From the NCBI GenBank assembly GCA_039800165.1, contig JBDLRH010000015.1, forward strand, positions 1-64,000: a stretch of DNA of 64,000 nucleotides. The letters are read 5' to 3'. This document shows, piece by piece, positions 9,356 through 17,405 of the stretch (positions are counted from its first letter, which is position 1; every line of letters starts with the position of its first letter). The DNA is from JBDLRH01 sp039800165. GTDB taxonomy: Bacteria > Pseudomonadota > Gammaproteobacteria > Burkholderiales > Burkholderiaceae_C. The notes under the pieces are model-generated. The model searched no databases, was not told the origin of the DNA, and saw only the letters and a list, made by a program, of their open reading frames with translations. Made by a program: the position numbers and the translations under genes.

Positions 9356-10279
9356 TTATTGGGGGTTGGATGTCAGCTCGCCCGGGCTGCCCGCCGCGGC
9401 CGTGCCGGGCCGGCAGGTCAGCACCAGGATCAGCAGCGTGAGCACATACGGCAGCGTGTTGAACAGGTGGTAGCCCCAGCCGATGCCTATGGACTGCAGC
9501 GCCGGGCCGATGGCGCCGGCACCGCCGAACAGCGCGGCTGCGCCGATACAGCGCAGCGGGCTCCAGCGCGCAAAGATCACCAGCGCCACTGCGATCAGGC
9601 CCTGGCCGCTGGAGATGCCTTCGTTCCAGCTGCCCGGATAGAACAGCGTGAGCGATGCGCCACCCAGTCCTGCGATCGCGCCGCCGGCCATCGTGGACCA
9701 CAGGCGGATGCGCTTGACCGAGTAGCCCAGCGCACGCGCTGCGTTGGCCGAATCGCCGGCCATGCGCAGCACCAGACCCATGCGCGTGCGTGCAAAGCCC
9801 CACCACAGCAGCAGCGCCAGCACCAGGCCGATGGGCAGCAGCGCATTGATCTGCAGCGCGGCACGCACGGCTGGAATGTCGCTCCACTGGCCCAGCGGCA
9901 GTGCAGGAATCTGCGGCGCCTGCGGCTGGATCAGCGGTTTGCCAAGAAAGAAGGCGAGGCCCATGCCCAACAACATCAGCGCGATGCCGGTGGCCACGTC
10001 GTTGACGCGCGGCAGCGAGCACAGCGCTGCGTGCAGCGATGCCAGCGCTGCACCGGCCAGTGCTGCGACCAGCACGCCGATCCACGCCGAGCCACTCAGG
10101 TAGGCGCCACCGAAAGCCGCCATGGCCGAGAGCACCAGCACGCCCTCCAGCCCCAGGTTGATGCGGCCGGATTTTTCGGTCAGGCATTCGCCCAGGCTGA
10201 CGAAGAGAAAGGGCACGCCCACGCGCAGTGCACCACCCAGCAAGGCGGCCACCAGCGCAATCCACTGATCTGCAGTCAT
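9356..10279 (-). CDS. BMP-type ABC transporter permease (second subunit)
   Basis: A 307-residue, very hydrophobic integral membrane protein of the BPD_transp_2 type used by nucleoside/BMP importers. It includes the segment FLFVSLGECLTEKSGRINLG, typical of this permease class, followed by about eight to nine predicted membrane helices. It pairs with the 363-residue permease encoded just upstream (22 bp gap). Together with the double ATPase and the periplasmic binding protein they form one importer. Start MTADQWIAL; 40 bp separate its stop from amiF. Confidence 0.92.
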   Translation of the reverse strand: MTADQWIALVAALLGGALRVGVPFLFVSLGECLTEKSGRINLGLEGVLVLSAMAAFGGAYLSGSAWIGVLVAALAGAALASLHAALCSLPRVNDVATGIALMLLGMGLAFFLGKPLIQPQAPQIPALPLGQWSDIPAVRAALQINALLPIGLVLALLLWWGFARTRMGLVLRMAGDSANAARALGYSVKRIRLWSTMAGGAIAGLGGASLTLFYPGSWNEGISSGQGLIAVALVIFARWSPLRCIGAAALFGGAGAIGPALQSIGIGWGYHLFNTLPYVLTLLILVLTCRPGTAAAGSPGELTSNPQ

Positions 10280-10301
10280 GAGGCCCTTTGCGCAAGCGTG
10301 T

Positions 10302-11393
10302 TCAGGTGACCTTGTCGCCGGCAGCCAGCTGCGCAGGCGACGGGCCCGCGGGCGCCGCCAGTCGATGCCAGAACGCGCGCCAGTTCGTGTCGCGCAGCGC
10401 CTCGCTGGCCAGGATCAGCACGAAGGCAATGCCCTGCAGCACCAGCACCGACGCATCGGGCAGGCCCAGGCGCCGCTGCAGCAGGCTGCCCGCCGCACCG
10501 AAGCCGCCAAACAGGATGGCCACAGGAATGACCGCCAGCGGGTTGTGACGCGCGATGAACGACACCAGGATGCCGGCGTAGCCATAGCCCACGATCAGTG
10601 ACGCATTGGCCGAGGTGTGCACCGCGGCCACCTCGATGGCGCCGGCCAGCCCGGCGCAGGCGCCGCCCAGCGCGCAGGCCAGCAGCACCAGGCGCGATGC
10701 AGGCAGGCCCACCAGCTGCGCGGCACGCGGGTTGCCGCCCACCACGCGAATCGAAAAGCCCGGTGTGGTCGAGCGCAGTGCCAGGCCCAGCAGCACGCAC
10801 AGGGCCACGCCCACCGCAAGGCCCCAGTGCACGTCCGAGCCGGCGATACCACCCATGCGCATGGATTCGGCCAGCGCCGGTGTTGAAGGCTTGTTCAGGC
10901 TGGCCGGATCGCGCAGCGGGCCTTCGACCAGGTGCTTGAACAGGCCGATGGCCACATAAGCCAGTAACAGGCTGCTGATGGTTTCGTTGATGCCGCGGTA
11001 TTCGCGCAGGGCACCCGCCAAGGCAATCCACGCTGCACCCGCCAGCGCACCGGCCATGCAGGCCATCACCAACCCGGCCATGCCGGCAGGCAGCGGCATG
11101 GCAAGTGGCAGCGCTGCACAGGCCAGCCCGCCGAGCACCAGGGCACCCTCGCCGCCAATGACGACCAGGCCGGCGCGCGCAGGCAGCGCCACGCACAGCG
11201 CGGTCAGCATCAGCGGTGCGGCCCGCTGCAGCGTGTTCTGCCACGAAAACCAGTCGCCGAACGCGCCCTTGAACAGCAGGGCCCACATCTCCAGCGGGTT
11301 GATGCCGCCGGCGGCCACAAAGCCGCCGAACAGCAGCAGTGCAGCCAGCACGGCCAGCACAGGCAAGCCGATGTCGATGAGCGTCTGCCGCAT
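10302..11393 (-). CDS. BMP-type ABC transporter permease (first subunit)
   Basis: A 363-residue membrane permease with roughly eight to ten hydrophobic segments. The motif GGINPLEMWALLFKGAFGDW lies after the first membrane helix, followed by the PARAGLVVIGGEGAL region, which is characteristic of the larger permease of BMP/nucleoside-type importers. It lies directly downstream of the binding protein gene (30 bp) and upstream of its partner permease. Ordinary family member with no unusual features. Confidence 0.92.
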   Translation of the reverse strand: MRQTLIDIGLPVLAVLAALLLFGGFVAAGGINPLEMWALLFKGAFGDWFSWQNTLQRAAPLMLTALCVALPARAGLVVIGGEGALVLGGLACAALPLAMPLPAGMAGLVMACMAGALAGAAWIALAGALREYRGINETISSLLLAYVAIGLFKHLVEGPLRDPASLNKPSTPALAESMRMGGIAGSDVHWGLAVGVALCVLLGLALRSTTPGFSIRVVGGNPRAAQLVGLPASRLVLLACALGGACAGLAGAIEVAAVHTSANASLIVGYGYAGILVSFIARHNPLAVIPVAILFGGFGAAGSLLQRRLGLPDASVLVLQGIAFVLILASEALRDTNWRAFWHRLAAPAGPSPAQLAAGDKVT

Positions 11394-11423
11394 GGATGCA
11401 GGTCCGGCGACGGGTCAGCGCAA

Positions 11424-12551
11424 TCAGATCGAACCGATCACGCCCTCGACCAGGTAGTTCATCTTCTCGAGCTCCAGGTCGGTCTGCTTGAGCGTCTTGC
11501 CGCCCGCGATGACCACATTGCCCTTGTTGTCCTTCAGGCCGCCGGTGCCGCCCTTGAAGATGTCGAAGCTGCCCGCGACCATCTTGCTCTTGATGTCGTC
11601 GGCATTCTTCTTGGCTGCATCGGTCACCATCGAGCCATAGGCCGAGGTCTTGACGTAGCCTTCCTTCAGGCCGCCGCGCAGGAAGTTCGGATGCGGCTTG
11701 CCGGCGCGGGCAGCGTCGATGATCGTCTTGTAGGCTGTCAGCCAGTTCCACTCGGCGCCGGTCAGGTAGGCGTTGGGTGCCAGCTTGGCCTGGCTGGCGT
11801 GGTAGCCGCAGACCATCTTGCCGCGCTTGGCTGCGGTTTCCACCACCACCTTCGGTCCGTCCACGTGCATGGTGAACACATCCACGCCCTGGTCGGCCAG
11901 GCTGTTGGTGGCTTCGGCTTCCTTGACCGGCATCGACCAGTCACCGGTGAAGATCACGCTGCAGGTGATGCCGGGCTTGACCGAGCGCGCACCCAGCAGG
12001 AAGGCGTTGATGTTGCGCAGCACCTGCGGGATCGGCTTGGCAGCAACGAAGCCGATCTTGTTGCTCTTGGTCATGTGACCGGCGATCACGCCGTTGAGGT
12101 ACTGGCACTCGTCGATGTAGCCGAAGAAGCTGCCGACGTTCTTCGGATGCTTGCCCTCGGTCCACAGGCCGCCGCAATGCGAGAAGCGAACGGCGTTGTT
12201 CTTCGGCGCCAGCGCCAGGATGTGCGGATCGAAATAGCCGAACGAGGTGGGGAACAGCAGCTTGGCGCCGTCTTGCGCAATCATGCCGTTCATCGTCTTT
12301 TGCACGGCTGCGGTCTCGGGCACGTTTTCTTCTTCGACCACTTTCACGCCTGGCATCTTCTTGAGCTCGGCGGCGGCCTGGGCGTGCGCCTGGTTGTAGC
12401 CAAAGTCGTCGCGCGGGCCGACGTAGATCACGCCGACGGTCAGCGCAGACTGCGCGTGGGCCAGCGAGCCGAGCCCGCCGAGCGTGCCGGCAGCGCCGAG
12501 GGCGGCCAGCGACTTGAGCGATTCACGGCGATTCATGGGGGTGTGGGACAT
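11424..12551 (-). CDS. BMP-family periplasmic substrate-binding protein
   Basis: A 375-residue binding protein of the BMP/PnrA-like family. The N-terminus NRRESLKSLAALGAAGTLGG ends in AHA and looks like a twin-arginine signal peptide, so it is predicted to be exported. The mature start VGVIYVGPRDDFGYNQAH is typical of the family, and the C-terminal half ends with KMNYLVEGVIGSI. Members bind nucleosides or other small heterocycles and ureide-like compounds. The chosen ATG has GGAG eight bases upstream; a later ATG (MNRRESLK) is possible. An 88-bp gap precedes it and holds a sigma-54-like sequence, suggesting an internal promoter for the transporter and hydrolases downstream. Confidence 0.9.
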   Translation of the reverse strand: MSHTPMNRRESLKSLAALGAAGTLGGLGSLAHAQSALTVGVIYVGPRDDFGYNQAHAQAAAELKKMPGVKVVEEENVPETAAVQKTMNGMIAQDGAKLLFPTSFGYFDPHILALAPKNNAVRFSHCGGLWTEGKHPKNVGSFFGYIDECQYLNGVIAGHMTKSNKIGFVAAKPIPQVLRNINAFLLGARSVKPGITCSVIFTGDWSMPVKEAEATNSLADQGVDVFTMHVDGPKVVVETAAKRGKMVCGYHASQAKLAPNAYLTGAEWNWLTAYKTIIDAARAGKPHPNFLRGGLKEGYVKTSAYGSMVTDAAKKNADDIKSKMVAGSFDIFKGGTGGLKDNKGNVVIAGGKTLKQTDLELEKMNYLVEGVIGSI

Positions 12552-12603
12552 GGTGAACTCTCCAGGTGAGGTTGAACAAGGACGGGAAACGGTGCAAAGC
12601 ACG

Positions 12604-12621
12604 AAGCGAGATTCATGCCAG
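12604..12621 (-). promoter_or_regulatory. Candidate internal sigma-54 promoter upstream of the BMP binding protein gene
   Basis: Read on the minus strand the site is CTGGCATGAATCTCGCTT. The GG and GC doublets are separated by exactly 10 bases, as required for RpoN, and it shares the TGGCA and TCGC blocks with the better site before atzF. The predicted start of transcription would be about 43 bases before the ATG. The -24 box has T instead of C at one position, so it is weaker than the atzF site. Confidence 0.4.
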
Positions 12622-12638
12622 TCGGGCGCGAGGGGTCC

Positions 12639-13037
12639 TCACTTCGCGGGGTCGAGCAGGCTCACATGGGCAGACACCACCCGCCATCCGGCAGGGGTGC
12701 GCATCCATGTCTGGGTCTGCCGTCCGGTGCGGGCGCTGCCGGTGCGGCGGAATTCGGTATTGGCGGTGGCGAAGTCGCGGCCGTAGGTGGTGATCACCGT
12801 GTTCATCAGCTCGCGTGCCAGGCCCTGCGAGGGGCGGGCGGCGCGAAACGCCTGGATCTCGGCGTAGCCGTACAGGTTTTCGGTGGCGCCGTACCGGATG
12901 GTCAGCGGGTCGTTCCAGAACAGCTCGTCAAGCGCCGCGACGTCGTTGCCCACCAGCGCCTGCTCGTAGCGTTCAAAGGCCGAGGTCACTTCGGCCAGCA
13001 CCTCGGGCAGGTTGACCTGCGTGCGTTCGATGCTCAC
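12639..13037 (-). CDS. hpxZ: HpxZ/AtzH-like protein (DUF3225, NTF2-like fold)
   Basis: A 132-residue protein of the DUF3225 family with an NTF2/SnoaL-like shape. The segments [20 protein letters not shown] and [17 protein letters not shown], and the end [13 protein letters not shown], are family hallmarks. Two named relatives exist: HpxZ of the Klebsiella oxalurate operon hpxWXYZ, and AtzH, described as a 1,3-dicarboxyurea amidohydrolase in cyanuric acid breakdown. The neighbouring AtzG/AtzE-type genes do not separate these, because both systems carry them. The start is GTG and overlaps the amidase stop (GTGA), so translation is coupled. Which substrate is used here cannot be settled from sequence alone. 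Confidence 0.87.
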   Translation of the reverse strand: MSIERTQVNLPEVLAEVTSAFERYEQALVGNDVAALDELFWNDPLTIRYGATENLYGYAEIQAFRAARPSQGLARELMNTVITTYGRDFATANTEFRRTGSARTGRQTQTWMRTPAGWRVVSAHVSLLDPAK

Positions 13038-14410
13038 AGCATGGGCTCCTTCAGGTGGGCGACGCCGGTACGCTCCAGCGCGCGGGCGGCACGCAGGGCG
13101 ATGTCTTCGCGCCAGGGGGCGGCAATCAGCTGCACGCCGATCGGCAGCCCGTTCGTGCCATCGGGCCACAGGGGCGCAGACACCACCGGACAGCCGGCGG
13201 CAGAAATCGGTTGCGTGAGCAAGCCCATTGCCGGTCGGCACGGGTGGCGCTGGCCCTGCACCTCGATCCACTCGGTACCGATCGGCGGGGCCGCCACCGG
13301 TGTGGCTGGCGCGATCAGCAGGTCCCAGTGGGCCAACAGCGCGTTGACCCGGTCGCGGTAAACGCGGCGGTAGCGCTGCGCCTTGGCATACCAGTGCACT
13401 GGCTGCATCGCGCCTGCGATGAATCGGTCGACAGACAGCGGCTCGAAGTCATCGGCGCGGGTGCGCAGGTCGTCCAGATGCAGGCTGCCGCCTTCGGCTG
13501 CAGTGATGACGAAAGCCGCTGCACGGCCAAGCGCAGCGTCGGGCCAGATCACCTCGTCGCTGGCACCCAGCGCCTGGGCCACCGTGCGCGCCGCTGCGCG
13601 CGCCGCATCGCTGGCGTGGTCATGAAAGTAGCCGCCGAGCACGCCGATGCGAAGCCCGGCCACGCCGTCTTCCAGCGAAGGCATCGCTGGCTGCTCATGC
13701 TGCGCATGGCAACCCGGGTCGAGCGTGTCGGGGCCCTGCATCGCGTCGTAGGCTGCCGCCAGCGTTTGCACGCTGTCAGCGATCGGCCCGAGGTGGTCGA
13801 TGCTGTGCACGAACGGATAGGTGCCGCGGCGCGACAGCCGCCCGAAGGTCGGCTTGAGGCCCCACACGCCGCACAGCGACGAAGGCACCCGGATCGATCC
13901 ATTGGTGTCAGAGCCCAGCGTCAGCGGCACCTGCCGCCCCGCAACGGCGGCGCCCGAACCGCCCGACGAACCGCCCGACAGGTGCCCCAGCCGGTGCGGG
14001 TTGTGGGTGGGGCCGTAGTGCGTGTTCTCGGTGGTGAAGCCGTAGGCGTACTCGTCCATGTTGAGCGCGCCCACCAGCACCGCACCGGCCGCGCGCAGCC
14101 GCTCGACCAACACCGCATCGTGGGCTGCGGGCGGCAGTTCGCGGTTGACCTTGGAGCCCGCCAGTGTGGTCAGGCCTTCAATGTCGAACAGGTTCTTCAC
14201 CGCATAGGGCATGCCGTCCAGCGGGCCGAGCAAGGCGCCGCGGGCACGCCGCGAGTCGCTGGCTGCCGCTTCGCGCAGGGCGCGGGCGCGCGTGAGCCCG
14301 GTGAAGGCGTTGATGCGCGAATCGGTCGCGTCGATGCGTGCCAGCGCGCGCTCAACCCGCGCTAGCGACGATTCGGTGCGCGTGCTGCACGCGTTGGCCA
14401 CCCCGTTCAT
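13034..14410 (-). CDS. atzE: AtzE/HpxY-family amidohydrolase (amidase signature enzyme)
   Basis: A 458-residue amidase-signature protein. The Ser-cisSer-Lys triad is intact: Lys72 in [12 protein letters not shown], cis-Ser148 in GGSSGGSG and nucleophile Ser172 in [13 protein letters not shown], with the usual 24-residue spacing. The small AtzG/HpxX-type protein encoded immediately upstream is the partner of this subgroup, and in AtzE the complex needs it for stability. AtzE hydrolyses 1-carboxybiuret; HpxY acts in oxalurate breakdown. The presence of biuH and atzF in the same run favours the carboxybiuret reading. An HpxW-like gene further downstream favours oxalurate. Start ATG overlaps the upstream stop (ATGA). 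Confidence 0.9.
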   Translation of the reverse strand: MNGVANACSTRTESSLARVERALARIDATDSRINAFTGLTRARALREAAASDSRRARGALLGPLDGMPYAVKNLFDIEGLTTLAGSKVNRELPPAAHDAVLVERLRAAGAVLVGALNMDEYAYGFTTENTHYGPTHNPHRLGHLSGGSSGGSGAAVAGRQVPLTLGSDTNGSIRVPSSLCGVWGLKPTFGRLSRRGTYPFVHSIDHLGPIADSVQTLAAAYDAMQGPDTLDPGCHAQHEQPAMPSLEDGVAGLRIGVLGGYFHDHASDAARAAARTVAQALGASDEVIWPDAALGRAAAFVITAAEGGSLHLDDLRTRADDFEPLSVDRFIAGAMQPVHWYAKAQRYRRVYRDRVNALLAHWDLLIAPATPVAAPPIGTEWIEVQGQRHPCRPAMGLLTQPISAAGCPVVSAPLWPDGTNGLPIGVQLIAAPWREDIALRAARALERTGVAHLKEPML

Positions 14411-14637
14411 GGCACCGCCTTTCGCGCGGCGTGGCCGCTGACGGGGGGAAACGGCGCAGGGCAGAACACTTCGGCAGGCTCGACCTCGGGGCCCAGGTCT
14501 GCCGCGTCCAGCAGCGCGGCAAAGCGGGCGCTGAGGGCCAGATAGCCCGCCACGCGCGCCAGGCGCTCTTCGTCCATCGGAATGCCCAGCGCTACCGCGC
14601 TGGCGCGCACGTAGGCCAGGGCCTGTGCGGGGGTCAT
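14407..14637 (-). CDS. AtzG/HpxX-like small subunit (DUF4089)
   Basis: A 76-residue protein with ALAYVRASAVALGIPMDEERLARVAGYLA, the helical core of the AtzG/HpxX family (given here as the segment from about residue 6 to 34). Members wrap around AtzE-type amidases and are needed for their folding and activity. The gene lies directly before the amidase gene with an ATGA overlap, the standard arrangement. The start is uncertain: the ATG chosen fits the family length, while a GTG 18 bases upstream has a GAGG overlapping the previous stop but with very short spacing. Confidence 0.82.
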   Translation of the reverse strand: MTPAQALAYVRASAVALGIPMDEERLARVAGYLALSARFAALLDAADLGPEVEPAEVFCPAPFPPVSGHAARKAVP

Positions 14638-14659
14638 GGGCGCGATGGGTTGCACGGCC

Positions 14660-15481
14660 TCAGCGCCTGACTTCGCGCTGGAACACCTCGAGGCTACGCT
14701 TTTTCGTGGCGACGAAGGTCGGCTCGGTCAACGTGGCCACAGTGCGCGGCCGCGGGTCATCGTAGTGCAGTATCTCTGCAATCGAGGTGGGGCGCTTGGT
14801 CAGCAGCAGCACCTGGTCGGCCAGGTAGACCGCCTCCTCAAGGTCGTGCGAGACCAGCATCATCGTGGTGCCGGTCTGAATGAAGACTTCCTGCAGCTTC
14901 TCGCGGATGAACAGCGTCATCTCGAAGTCCAGCGCGGAAAACGGCTCGTCGAGGAAAAGCACCTCTGGCTTGGGTGCCAGCGCGCGCATGATCGACGCGG
15001 TCTGCTGCTGGCCGCCCGACAGCTCGTAGGGATAGCGGTTGAGGTCGAACTTCACGTCGAACGAAGCCACCAGCTCTTCCATGCGGCGATCGACCTCGGC
15101 CTTGCTCTTGCCTTCCAGCTTGAGCGGGTAGGCGATGTTGTCGATGGTGCGCATCCACGGGAACAGGGCTTCACGGTAGTTCTGGAACACATAGCCGATC
15201 GTCGTGTCCTTGAGCGACTTCCCGTCGAACAGGATCTCGCCAGAGTCGATCGGCACGAGGCCGGCGATCATGTTGATCAGCGTCGACTTGCCGCATCCGT
15301 TGGGGCCGAAGATGGAGACGATCTGGCCCTTCGGGATGTCCAGGTCAAAGTTCTCGTACAGCGGCCAGCCCGCAAAGTACTTGGTCAATCCGCGGATAGT
15401 GATGTGGGTGCCGGCCGGGCCCGGCCGGAACGGTGGTTTCGGCGTGTCGGCATACACCGGGCCGTTGAGCACTTCAGTCAT
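14660..15481 (-). CDS. NitT/TauT-type ABC transporter ATP-binding protein
   Basis: A 273-residue ABC ATPase of the nitrate/sulfonate/taurine type. Walker A is GPNGCGKSTL, the signature YELSGGQQQTASIMRAL and Walker B VLFLDEPFSALD, followed by the switch histidine region LVSHDLEEAVYLADQ. It works with the permease and binding protein genes that precede it in transcription order; its ATG overlaps the permease stop (ATGA). The signature Q-T-A in place of the usual Q-R-x is a mild variation. The context with atzF and an AtzE-type amidase suggests uptake of an amide or ureide rather than nitrate or sulfonate. Confidence 0.94.
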   Translation of the reverse strand: MTEVLNGPVYADTPKPPFRPGPAGTHITIRGLTKYFAGWPLYENFDLDIPKGQIVSIFGPNGCGKSTLINMIAGLVPIDSGEILFDGKSLKDTTIGYVFQNYREALFPWMRTIDNIAYPLKLEGKSKAEVDRRMEELVASFDVKFDLNRYPYELSGGQQQTASIMRALAPKPEVLFLDEPFSALDFEMTLFIREKLQEVFIQTGTTMMLVSHDLEEAVYLADQVLLLTKRPTSIAEILHYDDPRPRTVATLTEPTFVATKKRSLEVFQREVRR

Positions 15482-16347
15482 CGTCCGCTCCAGTGCACGA
15501 TGCGTTTTTCGAGGGCCAGGAAGGCCACGTTCAGGGCATAACCGAGAATTCCCGCAGCCATGATGGCGGCGTACATCACGCGCACGTTCATCACCTGCTG
15601 GGCATCGATGATCTTGTGACCCAAACCGTTCTCGGAGCCAATGAACATCTCGGCGACGACCACGATCACCAGGGCCATCGAGACGGCAGAGCGCAATCCG
15701 ACGAAGGAAGGCTGCAGGCTCTCCCAGAACAGGACGTCCTTGAAGATCTGCCAGCGCGTGGCGCCCATCACCTTGGCGGCGGCAACCCGCTGCTTGCGCG
15801 CATTGATGACGCCGTAGGCGCAGTTGAAGATGACAATGAGGAAGGCACCAAATGCGGCGATGGCGACCTTGTTGATGTTGCTGATGCCGAAGATCAGAAG
15901 GAACAGCGGGATCAGCGCCGAGGCCGGTGTCGAGCGGAAGAAGTCGATCACGAATTCAACGCTGCGGTAGGCGCGCTCGTTGCTGCCGAGGGCAATCCCG
16001 AGGGGCATGCCGATGGCTGTGGCAATCGCAAAGGCCACCAGCGTGCGCTCCAGCGTGACCAGGAAGTGGGGCAGCAGCACCTGGCTGGTCATGCCGTTGA
16101 TCAGCGTCAGCAACGTGTCCACCGGCGGCGGCAGCAGGATCGGCTTGATCCATCCGAGACGCACAACCAAGTCCCAGATGATCAGCAGTGCGATGGGGCC
16201 GGCCAGCGGCAAAAATCGCCCCCAGTCCATGCGCTTGCGTGGCGAGGCCACCGCGGGCGATCCGCGGTGGCGCCAGGGCTGGGCCGCCGTACCGGGGGTG
16301 GCCTCGGTGCCCGGCGTGCCCAGTGTCGTGGTGCTGTCGGGGGGCAT
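15478..16347 (-). CDS. NitT/TauT-type ABC transporter permease
   Basis: A 289-residue inner membrane permease of the BPD_transp_1 class. The cytoplasmic EAA loop reads AAKVMGATRWQIFKDVLFWE, and about six hydrophobic helices are seen, the first at LAGPIALLIIWDLVVRLGW. A proline- and glycine-rich N-terminal tail of about 35 residues precedes it. It forms the channel of the importer whose binding protein gene lies 3 bp upstream and whose ATPase gene overlaps downstream. Confidence 0.93.
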   Translation of the reverse strand: MPPDSTTTLGTPGTEATPGTAAQPWRHRGSPAVASPRKRMDWGRFLPLAGPIALLIIWDLVVRLGWIKPILLPPPVDTLLTLINGMTSQVLLPHFLVTLERTLVAFAIATAIGMPLGIALGSNERAYRSVEFVIDFFRSTPASALIPLFLLIFGISNINKVAIAAFGAFLIVIFNCAYGVINARKQRVAAAKVMGATRWQIFKDVLFWESLQPSFVGLRSAVSMALVIVVVAEMFIGSENGLGHKIIDAQQVMNVRVMYAAIMAAGILGYALNVAFLALEKRIVHWSGR

Positions 16348-16350
16348 GAC

Positions 16351-17337
16351 TCAGGCCCGGTACAGCATCGCGCCCACGTCCACCTTGCGACTGAAGATGC
16401 CGCGCTCGGTGAACAGGTCAAAGAACTTCTGGAAGTACGCCACGTCGGACGCCTTGAAGTCGGTGGACATCATGTAGTCGGCCATCGGCACCTCGTTGGT
16501 CAGCGCTCCCTCGATGGCGGTGTAGCCCTTGAGGAACGGACGTGCCTCGGCCGGGTTGTTCTTCACCAGGTCGACACCGCGCTTGTAGGCGGCGATGTAC
16601 CGGCGAGTGACCTCGGGGTACTTCTTGATGAACTCGCTGGTCAGGCTTGCGGAGCCACCGTGCCAGGGCGCCATCGGGTCGCCCAGCACGTATTTGGCAA
16701 TCACGCCGACTTCAAGGTTGCGCGTCGTGCCATTGAGCCGGCCGACGGTACCGGTGGGCTCAAGCGTGTAGCACGCATCGACCTGGTTGGCGGCGATGGC
16801 CGCAATGTGCTGCCCGATCGGCAGTTCGACCACGGTGAAGTTTCTTGCGCCTGCGCGCTCGAGCACCGTGCGAGCAAGCACCACGTTCTGCACGCCGGGG
16901 CCGCAGGCGACCTTCTTGCCCGACAGTTCGCTGATGGCCTTGATGGGGCTGTCCTTGCCAACAATGAACTGGTCGAGCACGAACTTTTGGTTGGTGGGGT
17001 TGGTGCAAAAGATCTTCAGCAGGCCAGGCTGCGCGATCTCGGCAATGCCGAGCGCTGCCGAGCCGGTGCCGTTGGAGCTGCCTTCTGCACGTCCCGAAAT
17101 CATGGCCTCGGCCACTTGCTGAGGGCTCGCGAGCTTGAGGGGTTCGACGTCGAGCCCAGCCTCCTTGAAGTACCCCTTCTCCACCGCAGCGAAGAAAGGA
17201 ATGCCGGAGGCCACCGGCCAGAATCCCACGCGAATCTTGGGAGTGGTCTGTGCAAACACCAGGCCAGGCGCACTGGCAGTGGCGACGGCCGCACCGGCGG
17301 CCTTGATGAGGGTACGGCGTTGGGCGAATTTGCTCAT
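16351..17337 (-). CDS. NitT/TauT-type ABC transporter substrate-binding protein (NMT1/SsuA-like)
   Basis: A 328-residue periplasmic binding protein. A cleavable signal peptide runs from MSKFAQRRTLIKAAGAAVAT to a site after VFAQ; the RR pair hints at Tat export. The mature protein starts TTPKIRVGFWPVASGIPFFA, typical of NMT1/SsuA-like proteins. The ATG has GGAG six bases upstream; another ATG two codons earlier has no room for a ribosome-binding site. It follows atzF by 68 bp with no terminator, so co-transcription with atzF is likely. The ligand is not predictable, but the context points to a ureide, biuret-like or carboxylated amide compound. Confidence 0.9.
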   Translation of the reverse strand: MSKFAQRRTLIKAAGAAVATASAPGLVFAQTTPKIRVGFWPVASGIPFFAAVEKGYFKEAGLDVEPLKLASPQQVAEAMISGRAEGSSNGTGSAALGIAEIAQPGLLKIFCTNPTNQKFVLDQFIVGKDSPIKAISELSGKKVACGPGVQNVVLARTVLERAGARNFTVVELPIGQHIAAIAANQVDACYTLEPTGTVGRLNGTTRNLEVGVIAKYVLGDPMAPWHGGSASLTSEFIKKYPEVTRRYIAAYKRGVDLVKNNPAEARPFLKGYTAIEGALTNEVPMADYMMSTDFKASDVAYFQKFFDLFTERGIFSRKVDVGAMLYRA

Positions 17338-17405
17338 GGTCATCTCCAGGGGTTGGGAAGGTTGCGGGAGCGGGAAATCCATTCAGGTCGGAGCAGGGGC
17401 GAAAC

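Noticed and set aside
12571..12580. GTTGAACAAG as a second GntR operator before the BMP binding protein gene
   Set aside because: The spacing and arms do not match the TTGT-NN-ACAA palindrome before atzF; only a weak partial match.
12591..12602. GGTGCAAAGCAC as an NtrC site
   Set aside because: Only one half-site matches the NtrC consensus and the arm spacing is wrong.
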